DNA of 64,000 bases from an uncultured Oscillospiraceae bacterium. Its GTDB lineage: Bacteria > Bacillota > Clostridia > Oscillospirales > Oscillospiraceae. A model generated the notes under the pieces. That model did no database searches, was not told where the DNA came from, and worked only from the letters and a program-made list of their open reading frames with translations. Positions 46,701 to 54,255 of this stretch are shown in pieces; the first letter of the stretch is position 1, and each line of letters opens with the position of its first letter. The translations under genes were made by a program, and so were the position numbers. Location of the stretch: assembly GCA_949841465.1 (NCBI GenBank), contig CATKZW010000007.1:1-64000 (forward strand), written 5' to 3'.

Positions 46701-47922
46701 CATTGAGCGCCACCTTGTTATAGCTACCATAAGCTCCATACTGACTCGCATTGTCAGCCAGTACAACATTACCCATCTTGACAGGTCCGTTGATGGTCAG
46801 GGATCCGTTGCCCACAGTAGTGCTAGAATTCACAGTAGCCTGATTGATGGTCACGGTACCGTTCCAGGTCTTGATTGAGCCAATCGTTACACTGCGAACC
46901 GCGGAATTGGCCTGACCAATGGTAATCACGCCGGCGGTTGTGCTGGTATCGTTTGCACGCTCGATATTGTTCACAGTGCCGCCGTTTACGATAACGCTGG
47001 GTACGTTAACAGCTTTAAAATCGCCGTTCTGGCGGCTGCCCACAGTAATATTGCCTACCACAGAGGTGCCGCCGATGGTAACACCGCCTCCGTTACTGGT
47101 CAGGCTGATGTTATGACCAGTGGCATTAGTATCCTGAAGGCTGACGGTACTGCTGTCACCATTGGTAATGGTAATATCACCCGTCAGCTCACCGCCCGTA
47201 GCAGTAATCTTCTGGGTCGCGTAGGTGGTTGAGGTGAGGGTACCCTGGTTGTTATAGGTTTTGGTTTCACCATCCAGAGTGATGGCACCCACCTCCACGC
47301 TGGTAAGGTTGATCGTGTTGGCACGCGCTTTGATATTAATGTTATCCACAGTAATGTTACTAAGGGTCAACGTCATACCGCTTTTGTCACGACTGGTTGA
47401 CATATCGGCAATGCTGAGACTACCAGTCCCAGTGGGATTTAGAGCATTCCAACGGGAATCGCTGACCTTCAGACTGGTCACCTTCGGGTCGATGGCGCTG
47501 ATAATCAAACTCTTGCCATTGACATCCACCGTGAGGTTCTGGTTCAAATCATTAATTGTTTCATTTTGCAACAGGGTGATAGTGGTGCTGACATAGTCGG
47601 TCGAACTGCCATTCTTCAGCATGGCATTCAGACTGCTGTACCACCGGCCACTGTTGCCAGTGCTGGCAACGACGCCGCTGCTCACAGTGTAGTATTTGGT
47701 TTCGTTGCCGACTTTCTGGGACCAGTACCAATCACCGGCCGTCACGCCGATACTGTCATTATTCTTCGCGGCGTAAGTGACGGTAGTTTTGCCCTCCATG
47801 CTGTTTCCTTTGTCATCCTCAGTGGGCGGATTCCGATTACCATCCGCTGCAAACACGCCCACGGGCAGCAGTGTCAGCACCATGGCCAGGGCCAGCGCTG
47901 CTGACAACAGTCGTTTCTTCAT
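43753..47922 (-). CDS. Large S-layer-like surface protein with three SLH domains
   Basis: A 1389-residue exported protein. Signal peptide at residues 1-25 (ending VFAAD). Residues about 100-480 are rich in short beta strands with Asn/Thr/Gly/Val (for example LTLSNITVDNINIKA and GDITITNGDSSTV), predicted as a parallel beta-helix. The middle holds mixed beta domains. Residues about 1060-1190 hold two or three Bacterial-repeat-like modules (VAPGQNIIVASATGG, YTFTMPAGSVTVTPAF). The final 190 residues are three SLH domains (FSDVWAKEYYSNPVAWAV; FVDVSPTLTPGDYYSAILWA; FYDVPSTEYYAKPVSWAA). It would be tethered to the cell wall as S-layer protein or adhesin. Base composition in the beta-helix is less GC-rich than in neighbours. 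Confidence 0.87.
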   Translation of the reverse strand: MKKRLLSAALALAMVLTLLPVGVFAADGNRNPPTEDDKGNSMEGKTTVTYAAKNNDSIGVTAGDWYWSQKVGNETKYYTVSSGVVASTGNSGRWYSSLNAMLKNGSSTDYVSTTITLLQNETINDLNQNLTVDVNGKSLIISAIDPKVTSLKVSDSRWNALNPTGTGSLSIADMSTSRDKSGMTLTLSNITVDNINIKARANTINLTSVEVGAITLDGETKTYNNQGTLTSTTYATQKITATGGELTGDITITNGDSSTVSLQDTNATGHNISLTSNGGGVTIGGTSVVGNITVGSRQNGDFKAVNVPSVIVNGGTVNNIERANDTSTTAGVITIGQANSAVRSVTIGSIKTWNGTVTINQATVNSSTTVGNGSLTINGPVKMGNVVLADNASQYGAYGSYNKVALNVTGSRSSIGDIAFGTVNEASTVSIPDDRTNTFGNLSLGKYAGKGIKGGAFQYTPANADAMLWFDDALHFTRKDGSLYYYYDKNELSDAIADLKNNTDKLAVLAPATPAGNPSHVQFMNGNLLVAILDYNFNTSVILPNKINGTPVVTWTDGKNDQSAQTYPINKETPLIADGNTIQLNVQSDVGAVTKLINATTESDSNNPDVRVTVSNNQINLSGAVSTIYGGGDATIIVTFYTDLVNTVDSDTNIAKYVSFRVPVTYNPTTRTGAFGTLGANSDLPRGVVVKDTTITVGNNVYTLNVSGLGVPAANIKVDESAKGIQVNFSGSGWTDGLKRQVTDIFEEFDWTNSTAIRQAVNEALKGISNATTVNGYRTAAQRAAWTLWNSTSPNEANLTSTLYNQVYLVPYLNVTVSQYLNSGTLTFTAVPSYRIEVRGGESGPYAFPDDATHPNRAYIAKPGTTLGNLDSELVLPGAVLKLKNLPETFNEANLHQDSTYVYTLSSAATANNSRSYTITHGGNAGLGSMSLNNNDYSVRVDTSAGYRIGNYTSLQAAANDTKPRPQGYEDVITIESNYTGTQTLSLTGEARTIKVVSNGNTNIVAGASGTIVTTIRAGHEYQVQLLKNTVAPGQNIIVASATGGSASVNVNPATVGQTVTITLRPNTGYVSNGVTVRTNATTGTASTNVPVTGSGNTYTFTMPAGSVTVTPAFRQGQTQTTATVTVSSPNTGSAVTSALNNQVTPGSVVTVTTYPASGQRTMGLNVSTNGGSTTAVRTGVNTFQFTVPSNATNVVVTPTFDVNNNTVFSDVWAKEYYSNPVAWAVSNGVTDGTSTYTFSPNNYCTRAQMVTFLWRAAGRPPVTNIRNPFVDVSPTLTPGDYYSAILWAVSEGITDGKTATRFAPNDIVTRGQAVTFLYRFEKQPPAGTTSQFYDVPSTEYYAKPVSWAANRAVPITTGKTNTMFDPNAAVTRAQAVTFLYRDRTNKLA

Positions 47923-48075
47923 GTTTCTGTTCCTCCTTATTCTGGTATGGATCGCAGGGGTTCGCCGGTCCAGCCGGCAGGTTTAAGTCCCGTTTAGGGG
48001 TGTGGCCGGGCATACGCCCCTCCTTCCATCGGAATGATTGGCTGCCGCCTCCGACGCCACAGTTATACGGCTACT

Positions 48076-48103
48076 ATTATACTCTATCGGCAGAATTTTG
48101 CAA
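48076..48103 (-). promoter_or_regulatory. Promoter of the S-layer-like gene
   Basis: Minus strand -35 TTGCAA (48098-48103), 16-bp spacer, -10 TATAAT (48076-48081). The leader is about 145 bases and contains AGGAGG before the start. The rest of 47923-48161 shows no gene. Confidence 0.65.
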
Positions 48104-48161
48104 GGCTTAACACCGATTTTTTACAAAAAAAACTGCCAGCCTTGACAAAGTCCGCCAGCCC

Positions 48162-48190
48162 TTGCGCTTGATATATTAATATGGTATAAT
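48162..48190 (+). promoter_or_regulatory. Toxin-like transcript promoter
   Basis: TTGCGC (48162-48167), 17-bp spacer, TATAAT (48185-48190); predicted start near 48197, giving a leader of about 58 bases before the small peptide. Confidence 0.65.
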
Positions 48191-48254
48191 GGATATAAGC
48201 GCTGTCGTACAAAAAAGGCGGTTGGCCACTCCCTTGCGAAAGGGGGTGAAGCAG

Positions 48255-48350
48255 ATGGGAAACGGACGCCGGGCGAAAGTCCTGCGTTTTCTGGTATGGT
48301 TCATCATCACGCTTTTGCTGATGATCTACATATCCCCAAAAGCATATTGA
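48255..48350 (+). CDS. 31-residue membrane peptide, candidate type I toxin
   Basis: ATG 48255 opens a 31-codon frame beginning MGNGRRAKVLRFLVW, followed by a hydrophobic stretch and ending ISPKAY. The order is a basic head, one membrane-spanning helix (about residues 12-27) and a short tail. AAGGGGGTG stands 5 bases upstream. Small single-helix peptides behind their own strong promoter and opposed by an antisense promoter are the hallmark of type I toxins that depolarise the membrane. I cannot name a family. Confidence 0.6.
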   Translation: MGNGRRAKVLRFLVWFIITLLLMIYISPKAY

Positions 48351-48380
48351 CCGCTCGGCTGGCACCCAAGCGGTCAATAT
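48344..48380. terminator. Inverted repeat at the end of the small peptide gene
   Basis: Arms ATATTGACCGCT (48344-48355) and AGCGGTCAATAT (48369-48380) are perfect; the left arm includes the peptide's stop codon and the right arm most of the antisense -10 box. A second hairpin TAAGGGC/GCCCTTA lies at 48402-48432. Confidence 0.7.
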
Positions 48381-48404
48381 AGATCACACTATATTCGATT
48401 GTAA
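48376..48404 (-). promoter_or_regulatory. Antisense promoter facing the small peptide gene
   Basis: Minus strand -35 TTACAA (48399-48404), 17-bp spacer, -10 TATATT (48376-48381). Transcription would start near 48369 and run leftward through the 3' end of the peptide gene, giving a cis-antisense RNA. Confidence 0.55.
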
Positions 48405-48495
48405 GGGCTGACCGCCTGCGGCAGCGCCCTTATATGCTTATGATACACGTTTTCCCCGGATTTGTCAAGGCAATTTCGCGTCAGGAGGTCAGGCC

Positions 48496-49716
48496 ATGGA
48501 GTATGATTTACTGTTGGAGGGCTGCTGCGAGGTAGGCCGCCAGCTTTTGCGCCACGGCGCGGAGATTCAGCGCACGGAGGACACGGTGCGGCGCATCCTG
48601 GCGGCCTACGGCCTGGCGGGAGAGGTATTCGCCATTCCCAACTGCCTCTGGGTAAGCGCGTCCTGTCCGGACGGCCGCACCCGGACGGTGATGCGCCGCG
48701 TTCCTGGCTCCGCGGTGGATATTGAGGGCATCGAGCGGTACAACGACCTGTCCCGGCATCTCTGCGCCGCCCCGCCGGAGGACCCGGGGGACATCCTCCG
48801 CCAATGCCGGGAGACCCGTGCCGCCATGCGGCGGTACCCGGCGGCGCTGCGCCTGTTCGGTTACTTTGTGGGGGCGTTTTTTTTCGCGCTCTTCTTCTCC
48901 GGCGGCTGGACGGAGGCGGCCGCGGCCGGGCTGACGGGTCTGGCCTGCGGGGCCTGCCTGACGGCTCTGGACCGGGCGGGCAGCAACCCGTTTATCTCCA
49001 CCCTGGCGTCGGCCTTCGTGCTGGGGGCGGTGTCCTGCGGCCTGTCGGCGCTGGGCGTGCCCATCAGTCTGGAGATCACCATGGCCGGGAGCATCATGGT
49101 GCTGGTGCCCGGACTGGTATTCACCAGCTTCATGAGCGACCTGCTCACCGGGGACCTGGTGGCGGGTCTGGCCACCTTCGCCCGGGCGGTCCTGTCGGCA
49201 GGGGCCATCGCCCTGGGCGCGGGAGCCGCCATGGCCCTGTTCCGGGAGGCGGTCCCCGCCCAGGCGGGCGCTCCGCTGGTCTACAGCCCGCTGATGTGCT
49301 GCCTGTTTGCCTTTGTGGCCTGCCTGGGCTTCTGCCCGGCCTACAACGCCCAGGGGGTGGGGGTGCTGCTGTGCTCCCTGGGGGGTGCGCTGGGCTGGGC
49401 GGTCTACCTGCTGGTGACGGGCCTGAACGGCACCATCTTCCTGGCCAGCCTCGCCGCCGCCGTGACGGTGGCGGCCTATTCGGAGGGGATGGCCCGGCTG
49501 CGGCGGTGCCCGGCCACGTCCTATCTGGTCATCGCCATGTTCCCGCTGGTGCCGGGCCTGACCATCTATCAGGCCATGGATTACGGCCTCCGGGGGAACA
49601 CGGAGATGTTTCTGGAAACCTTTTTCCGCACTATGGGCATCGCCGGGTGCCTGGCGCTGGGGCTGTTGCTGGTGTCGGCGGCGCTGGGGGTCTGGCAGCG
49701 GTGGAGGAGGCCGTGA
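48496..49716 (+). CDS. Threonine/serine exporter ThrE family protein
   Basis: A 406-residue membrane protein that joins the two halves often encoded separately (YjjP-like, then YjjB-like). Residues 1-110 are the soluble N-terminus (LLRHGAEIQRTEDTVRRI, conserved EDT), then about ten hydrophobic helices. Typical pieces: GSIMVLVPGLVFTSFMSDLLTGD, CPAYNAQGVGVLLCSLGGALGW and MFPLVPGLTIYQAM. It exports small amino acids or dicarboxylates. The ATG follows GGAGGTCAGGCC. Confidence 0.9.
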   Translation: MEYDLLLEGCCEVGRQLLRHGAEIQRTEDTVRRILAAYGLAGEVFAIPNCLWVSASCPDGRTRTVMRRVPGSAVDIEGIERYNDLSRHLCAAPPEDPGDILRQCRETRAAMRRYPAALRLFGYFVGAFFFALFFSGGWTEAAAAGLTGLACGACLTALDRAGSNPFISTLASAFVLGAVSCGLSALGVPISLEITMAGSIMVLVPGLVFTSFMSDLLTGDLVAGLATFARAVLSAGAIALGAGAAMALFREAVPAQAGAPLVYSPLMCCLFAFVACLGFCPAYNAQGVGVLLCSLGGALGWAVYLLVTGLNGTIFLASLAAAVTVAAYSEGMARLRRCPATSYLVIAMFPLVPGLTIYQAMDYGLRGNTEMFLETFFRTMGIAGCLALGLLLVSAALGVWQRWRRP

Positions 49717-49821
49717 GGCTGTTACAAATTCGACATCAATTCGTAACCCTTCGTTCCTTGACCCCCCTCCCCGCCTGTGCTACCATAGCCTGGAAGTCAA
49801 AATAAAGGAGTTCTTGTCGAA

Positions 49822-50706
49822 ATGCACTGCAAAAAGTTCTTCCTCCTCTGCGCCCTGGCGCTGACCCTGCTGGCAGGGTGCTCCACCCCTGGGGCGTCCA
49901 ACCCCGCGTCCCTGGCAAACCCCACCCCCGCGGCAGAGCCCTCCGCCGCCGTCACTCCCACGCCGGAACCCACGCCCACCCCTGCTCCTACGCCGGAGCC
50001 CACCCCCACGCCGGTTTTGGTGGAGCCCTACGAGTTTGGCACACCGCTGGAGGAGAGCGGACCGGTGGCGGACGACAGCTTTTTTGACACGTCGGTATTC
50101 CTGGGCGACTCCCGCACAGAGGGCCTCCAGCTCTTCAGCGGCCTGAAGCACGGGGATTTCTACTGGGCCCGGAGCATGACGGTGTTCCGCGCGGACAGCG
50201 AGGACTACCGGGTGTTCGAGGTGGACGGCCAGAAGTACAGCATGACGGAGACCCTGGCGCTGAAGCAGTATGAGAACGTGTACATCATGCTGGGGGTCAA
50301 CGAGCTGGGCTACTCCGCCGAGGACTTTGAAACGGGCCTGGGGGCGCTGCTGGATAAGGTCATCGAGCTCCAGCCCGAGGCGGTGATTTACCTCCAGATC
50401 ATGCCCCCGCTGAACGATTCCATGTGCCGGAAAAACAGCCTGGCCCACTACATCAACAACGAGAATCTGGCCCAGTTCAACGCGGCCATCGTCCGCCTGG
50501 CGGCGGAAAAGAAGGTAGCCCTGCTGAACACCGCCGAGGCGTACACCGGCGAGGACGGACAGCTCCCCGCGGAGCTGTCCAACGACGGGTGCCACTTCGC
50601 CTACGGCGCGTACAGCCGCTGGGCCGACTACCTGCGCACCCACGTGATGGATCGGGACCGGTACTTCGCCAACCGGGAGCTGGCATTGGCGGATTCTTTT
50701 TCTTGA
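49822..50706 (+). CDS. SGNH/GDSL-family lipoprotein
   Basis: A 294-residue exported lipoprotein (lipobox LLAGC, Cys20) with a Pro-Thr-Glu linker (repeats of PTPEPTP) to about residue 66, then an SGNH hydrolase domain: FLGDSRTEG (S97), GVNELG as the Asn block, and DGCHF (D255, H258) as the acid-base pair. Such proteins deacetylate or acetylate cell-wall glycans outside the membrane. AAAGGAG precedes the start. Confidence 0.88.
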   Translation: MHCKKFFLLCALALTLLAGCSTPGASNPASLANPTPAAEPSAAVTPTPEPTPTPAPTPEPTPTPVLVEPYEFGTPLEESGPVADDSFFDTSVFLGDSRTEGLQLFSGLKHGDFYWARSMTVFRADSEDYRVFEVDGQKYSMTETLALKQYENVYIMLGVNELGYSAEDFETGLGALLDKVIELQPEAVIYLQIMPPLNDSMCRKNSLAHYINNENLAQFNAAIVRLAAEKKVALLNTAEAYTGEDGQLPAELSNDGCHFAYGAYSRWADYLRTHVMDRDRYFANRELALADSFS

Positions 50707-50781
50707 AAGAGCGGCAAAAATGATATAAAAATCTTTTCTTTCTTTTTTTCCTGTGGTATACTTGTAAAACTGTAATTTTGT

Positions 50782-50838
50782 AGGAGGTCCTTCCAATGTA
50801 GATAACTGTTGTTTTTGAATCAAAAAATCAACAGGAGG
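50782..50838 (+). promoter_or_regulatory. prfC leader with AUG-stop element and hairpin
   Basis: A perfect ribosome site AGGAGG (50782-50787) stands 8 bases before ATG 50796-50798, which is followed directly by TAG (50799-50801). Then comes a hairpin (GTTG TTTTTGA / TCAAAAA AT CAAC, 50808-50832), whose last base abuts the prfC ribosome site AGGAGG (50833-50838). A start-stop unit in front of a termination-factor gene suggests control by translation termination. Confidence 0.6.
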
Positions 50839-50843
50839 AACCT

Positions 50844-52448
50844 ATGTCACAATATGAAGCCGAAATCAAGCGGAGAAGAACCTTCGCAATTATTTCCCAT
50901 CCCGACGCCGGCAAGACCACGCTGACGGAAAAATTTCTGCTGTACGGGGGCGCCATCGCCCAGGCAGGCGTGGTCAAGGGCAAGAAGAACGCCCGCGCAG
51001 CCACCTCCGACTGGATGGAAATTGAGAAACAGCGCGGCATTTCCGTCACGTCCTCCGTCATGCAGTTCCAGTACGAGGGTTTCTGCATCAACATCCTGGA
51101 CACCCCCGGCCACCAGGACTTTTCTGAGGACACCTACCGCACCCTGATGGCCGCGGACAGCGCCGTCATGGTCATTGACGCGGCCAAGGGCGTGGAGGCC
51201 CAGACCCGGAAGCTGTTTAAGGTGTGCCGCCTGCGGGATATCCCCATCTTCACCTTCATCAACAAGATGGACCGGGAGGCCCGGGACCCCTTCGAGCTGT
51301 GCCAGGAGCTGGAGCACGAGCTGGGCATCGACACATACGCCGTCAACTGGCCCATCGGCTGCGGCAAGGCCTTCCAGGGTGTGTACGACCGGGAGCGCAG
51401 GCGCATCATCCACTTCACCTCCAACGGCGGCTCCAAGGCGGCCACCGCCACCGAAATCAGCCTGGATGACCCGGAGCTGGCCGCCCTCATCGGCCAAAGC
51501 TGCCGCGACCAGCTCTCCGACGAGATCGAGCTGCTGGACGGCGCGTCCTGTGAGTTCGACATGGACCGGGTGCGCCACGGGCGGCTGTCCCCGGTGTTCT
51601 TCGGCTCGGCGCTGACCAACTTCGGCGTGGAGCCCTTCCTGGAGGACTTCCTGCGCATGACCACCGCTCCCCTGCCCCGCACCGCAGGGGAAGAGCTCAT
51701 TGACTCCTTTGACGACAGCTTCTCCGCCTTTGTGTTTAAGATTCAGGCCAACATGAACAAGGCCCATCGGGACCGTATTGCTTTCATGCGGGTGGTGTCC
51801 GGCCGGTTTGACGCGGACAAGGAGGTCTACCACATCCAGGGCGGCAAAAAGCTGAAGCTGTCCCGGCCCCAGCAGCTGATGGCGGCGGAGCGGGAAATCA
51901 TTGAGGAGGCCTACGCCGGGGACATTATCGGCGTGTTTGACCCGGGCATCTTCTCCATTGGGGACACTCTGTGTATGCCGGGCCACAAGTTCCAGTTCGA
52001 CCCCATTCCCACCTTCGCGCCGGAGCACTTCCGCCGGGTGCGGCCCCTTGACACCATGAAGCGCAAGCAGTTCCTCAAGGGCATGGAGCAGATCGCCCAG
52101 GAGGGCGCGATCCAGATTTTCAAGACCCCCTATTCCGGCATGGAGGAAGTCATCGTGGGCGTGGTGGGCACCCTGCAATTCGACGTGCTGGAATACCGCC
52201 TCAAGAACGAGTACGGAGTGGATCTCTACGCCGAGGGCCTGCCCTACGAATACCTGCGCTGGCTCCGCCACGACGGGGACGAGCCCCTGCGGGCGGACGA
52301 CCTCACCCTCCCCGGCGACGCCATGCTGGTGGAGGACTACCGGCAGAACCAGCTGCTGCTGTTTGCCTCCCAGTGGTCCATCAACTGGACGGCGGAGCGC
52401 AACAAGACGGTCACCCTGTCTGAGTTCGGCGGCACCGCTTTTTCCTGA
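50844..52448 (+). CDS. prfC: Peptide chain release factor 3
   Basis: A 534-residue GTPase that removes RF1/RF2 from the ribosome after termination. GTP-binding motifs: SHPDAGKTTLTEK (residues 18-30), DTPGHQDF and NKMDREARD. The remaining domains (FSIGDTLCMPGHKFQFDPIPTFAPEHF, GVVGTLQFDVLEYRLKNEYGVDL) match RF3 along its length. Strong ribosome site AGGAGG. The unusual leader is described separately. Monocistronic. Confidence 0.97.
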   Translation: MSQYEAEIKRRRTFAIISHPDAGKTTLTEKFLLYGGAIAQAGVVKGKKNARAATSDWMEIEKQRGISVTSSVMQFQYEGFCINILDTPGHQDFSEDTYRTLMAADSAVMVIDAAKGVEAQTRKLFKVCRLRDIPIFTFINKMDREARDPFELCQELEHELGIDTYAVNWPIGCGKAFQGVYDRERRRIIHFTSNGGSKAATATEISLDDPELAALIGQSCRDQLSDEIELLDGASCEFDMDRVRHGRLSPVFFGSALTNFGVEPFLEDFLRMTTAPLPRTAGEELIDSFDDSFSAFVFKIQANMNKAHRDRIAFMRVVSGRFDADKEVYHIQGGKKLKLSRPQQLMAAEREIIEEAYAGDIIGVFDPGIFSIGDTLCMPGHKFQFDPIPTFAPEHFRRVRPLDTMKRKQFLKGMEQIAQEGAIQIFKTPYSGMEEVIVGVVGTLQFDVLEYRLKNEYGVDLYAEGLPYEYLRWLRHDGDEPLRADDLTLPGDAMLVEDYRQNQLLLFASQWSINWTAERNKTVTLSEFGGTAFS

Positions 52449-52562
52449 GTTTCTTTTTCTATAAAAAGAAAACCAAAAAGAGCTTTAGGCCGCTTTCAAA
52501 GCGGTGATAATCGAAACAAATCCGCATGGCTGCGGGATGGCGCGCACTGATGGGATAAGGGC

Positions 52563-53297
52563 ATGAAGAAACTGTTAAAAACTGCAATTCCCCTGGGTTT
52601 TTGGCTGGCCGTTTGGCAGGCCGCCTCCTGGGCGGTAGGACGGGAGCTGCTGCTCCCGGGCCCGGTCCGGGTGGGGGAGCGCCTTCTCGCCCTGGCCGGG
52701 ACGGCGGATTTTTGGCTGGACCTGGGTGCCACGCTGGGGCGGGTGTTCCTGGGACTGCTGTGGGGTGCGCTGGCGGGAACGGTTTTGGCGTTCCTCACCC
52801 ACTTTTCCCCTTGGGCGGACCGGCTGGTGTCCCCAGCCATCCGGGTGGTACGGGCCACGCCGGTGGTGTCCTTCATCCTGCTGGTGTACCTGTGGGTGGC
52901 CCGCGCCGCCATCCCCTGGGTCATCGCCGGGCTGATGGTGCTCCCCGTGGTGTGGGGTGCGCTGTCGGCGGGGCTGGGGAGCATGGACGGAAAGCTGCTG
53001 GAGCTTGCCCGGGCCTACCGCTTCTCCCGGCTCAAGACCCTGCGGCTGGTCTACCTGCCCGCCCTGCGCCCCCACCTCTCCGCCGGGCTGCTCACCGCCT
53101 TTGGGCTGGCCTGGAAGTCCGGCGTGGCGGCGGAGGTCATCTGTCCGCCCGCCCGGGCCATCGGCTCCCGCATCCAGCAGGCCAAGCTGGGGCTGGAGAC
53201 TGCGGACCTGTTTGCCTGGACCCTCGCCATCGTGGCGCTGTCCCTGGCGCTGGAAGGGCTGCTTCGTTGGGGGCTGGAGAGGGGGGACAGGCGGTGA
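52563..53297 (+). CDS. NitT/TauT-type ABC transporter permease
   Basis: A 244-residue membrane protein with about six helices and the permease coupling motif ([30 protein letters not shown]), the SsuC/TauC/ThiX type. It forms the channel of an importer with the ATPase encoded next (overlap GTGA). The ribosome site is weak (AAGGGC close to ATG 52563). No binding-protein gene is adjacent, so the substrate is unknown; sulfonates, nitrate, thiamine precursors or similar are possible. Confidence 0.88.
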   Translation: MKKLLKTAIPLGFWLAVWQAASWAVGRELLLPGPVRVGERLLALAGTADFWLDLGATLGRVFLGLLWGALAGTVLAFLTHFSPWADRLVSPAIRVVRATPVVSFILLVYLWVARAAIPWVIAGLMVLPVVWGALSAGLGSMDGKLLELARAYRFSRLKTLRLVYLPALRPHLSAGLLTAFGLAWKSGVAAEVICPPARAIGSRIQQAKLGLETADLFAWTLAIVALSLALEGLLRWGLERGDRR

Positions 53298-53875
53298 TAA
53301 AACTGACAGATTTAACTCTTCGTTATGGAGATAAGCTGGTGCTGGACCGCTTTTCCCTGGAAATACCGGACCGGGGCCTCACCGCCCTCAGCGGCCCGTC
53401 GGGCTGCGGCAAGACCACCCTCCTGCGGGTGATGGCGGGGCTGGCGAAGCCGGAAAGCGGCACGGTGTCCGGCATAGACCCGGCCCGGACGGCGCTGCTG
53501 TTCCAGGAGGACCGCCTCCTGCCCTGGCGGACGGCGGCCCAGAACATCACCGACGTGCTCCCCCGGAGCCGCAGGGGGGAGGGGCCGCGCTGGCTGGCCT
53601 TCGCCGAGCTGGACGGGGAGGGAGAGGCGTACCCAACTGCCCTGTCCGGCGGCATGGCGCGGCGGCTGGCGCTGGCCCGGTGCGCGGCGCTGGGCGGGGA
53701 CCTGCTGCTGCTGGACGAGCCCTTTGCCGGGGTGGACCGGTCGCGGACGGCCCGCCTGCTGGACCGCCTGCGGGGACTGGGAGTTCCCGCCGTGCTGGCC
53801 ACCCACCAGCCCCAGGTGCTGGCGGCCTGTGATACCATCATTTCATTGGACGGTCCGCCCCTTTATCGTGTGTAA
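53294..53875 (+). CDS. NitT/TauT-type ABC transporter ATPase
   Basis: A 193-residue ABC ATPase, short for the family (usually 240-260). Walker [11 protein letters not shown]-loop [18 protein letters not shown], signature [14 protein letters not shown], Walker B LLLLDEPF and the switch His in LATHQPQ are all present, so it should be active; the missing part is mostly the C-terminal tail. GTG 53294 overlaps the permease stop by 4 bases. Confidence 0.88.
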   Translation: MIKLTDLTLRYGDKLVLDRFSLEIPDRGLTALSGPSGCGKTTLLRVMAGLAKPESGTVSGIDPARTALLFQEDRLLPWRTAAQNITDVLPRSRRGEGPRWLAFAELDGEGEAYPTALSGGMARRLALARCAALGGDLLLLDEPFAGVDRSRTARLLDRLRGLGVPAVLATHQPQVLAACDTIISLDGPPLYRV

Positions 53876-53933
53876 CAAAGGCTGCTCCGGCGTACTGTGA
53901 GCGGGCCTGGCGAAAACAGGCAATCGACGAGAA

Positions 53934-53972
53934 CCCCCTGATGCAGGAAGGCGCGGGCACTGCATCAGGGGG
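53934..53972. terminator. Terminator after the two-gene ABC operon
   Basis: Arms CCCCCTGATGCA (53934-53945) and TGCATCAGGGGG (53961-53972), followed by an A-rich stretch; it could act in either direction. Confidence 0.65.
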
Positions 53973-54022
53973 TAAAAACATGCCAAAACGAGAGATATCC
54001 ATACAGAAATGTGGCGGAAATA

Positions 54023-54051
54023 TTGACAAGTCGAAGAGAAACTGGTAGAAT
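54023..54051 (+). promoter_or_regulatory. Promoter of the ABC-2 operon with a long leader
   Basis: TTGACA (54023-54028), 17-bp spacer, TAGAAT (54046-54051). The leader of about 200 bases holds the hairpin CCGGAG/CTCCGG near 54068-54085 and a possible 25-codon frame from ATG 54181 whose TGA (54256-54258) overlaps the first gene's ATG. No known riboswitch is recognised. Confidence 0.65.
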
Positions 54052-54255
54052 GTAAATCCTTTTTGTCCCGGAGTTTCCCACTCCGGCTCTGGAAAGAGGG
54101 CAGCTCTGTCCCGCGCGGGGAAGGCTCGTGACCTCCTGCGCGGCTTGCGGGCAGGGCTGTCTCCCGCCGGCTTTTAAGGCCATGACGGCACGCCTGATTG
54201 CCGTCCGCTGGTCTGAACGCGGCGGGGCCATCTTTCGGACAAGGAGCGGAAATTT

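Noticed and set aside
52449-52562. TPP riboswitch before the NitT/TauT-type permease
   Set aside because: The conserved TPP core motifs are absent.
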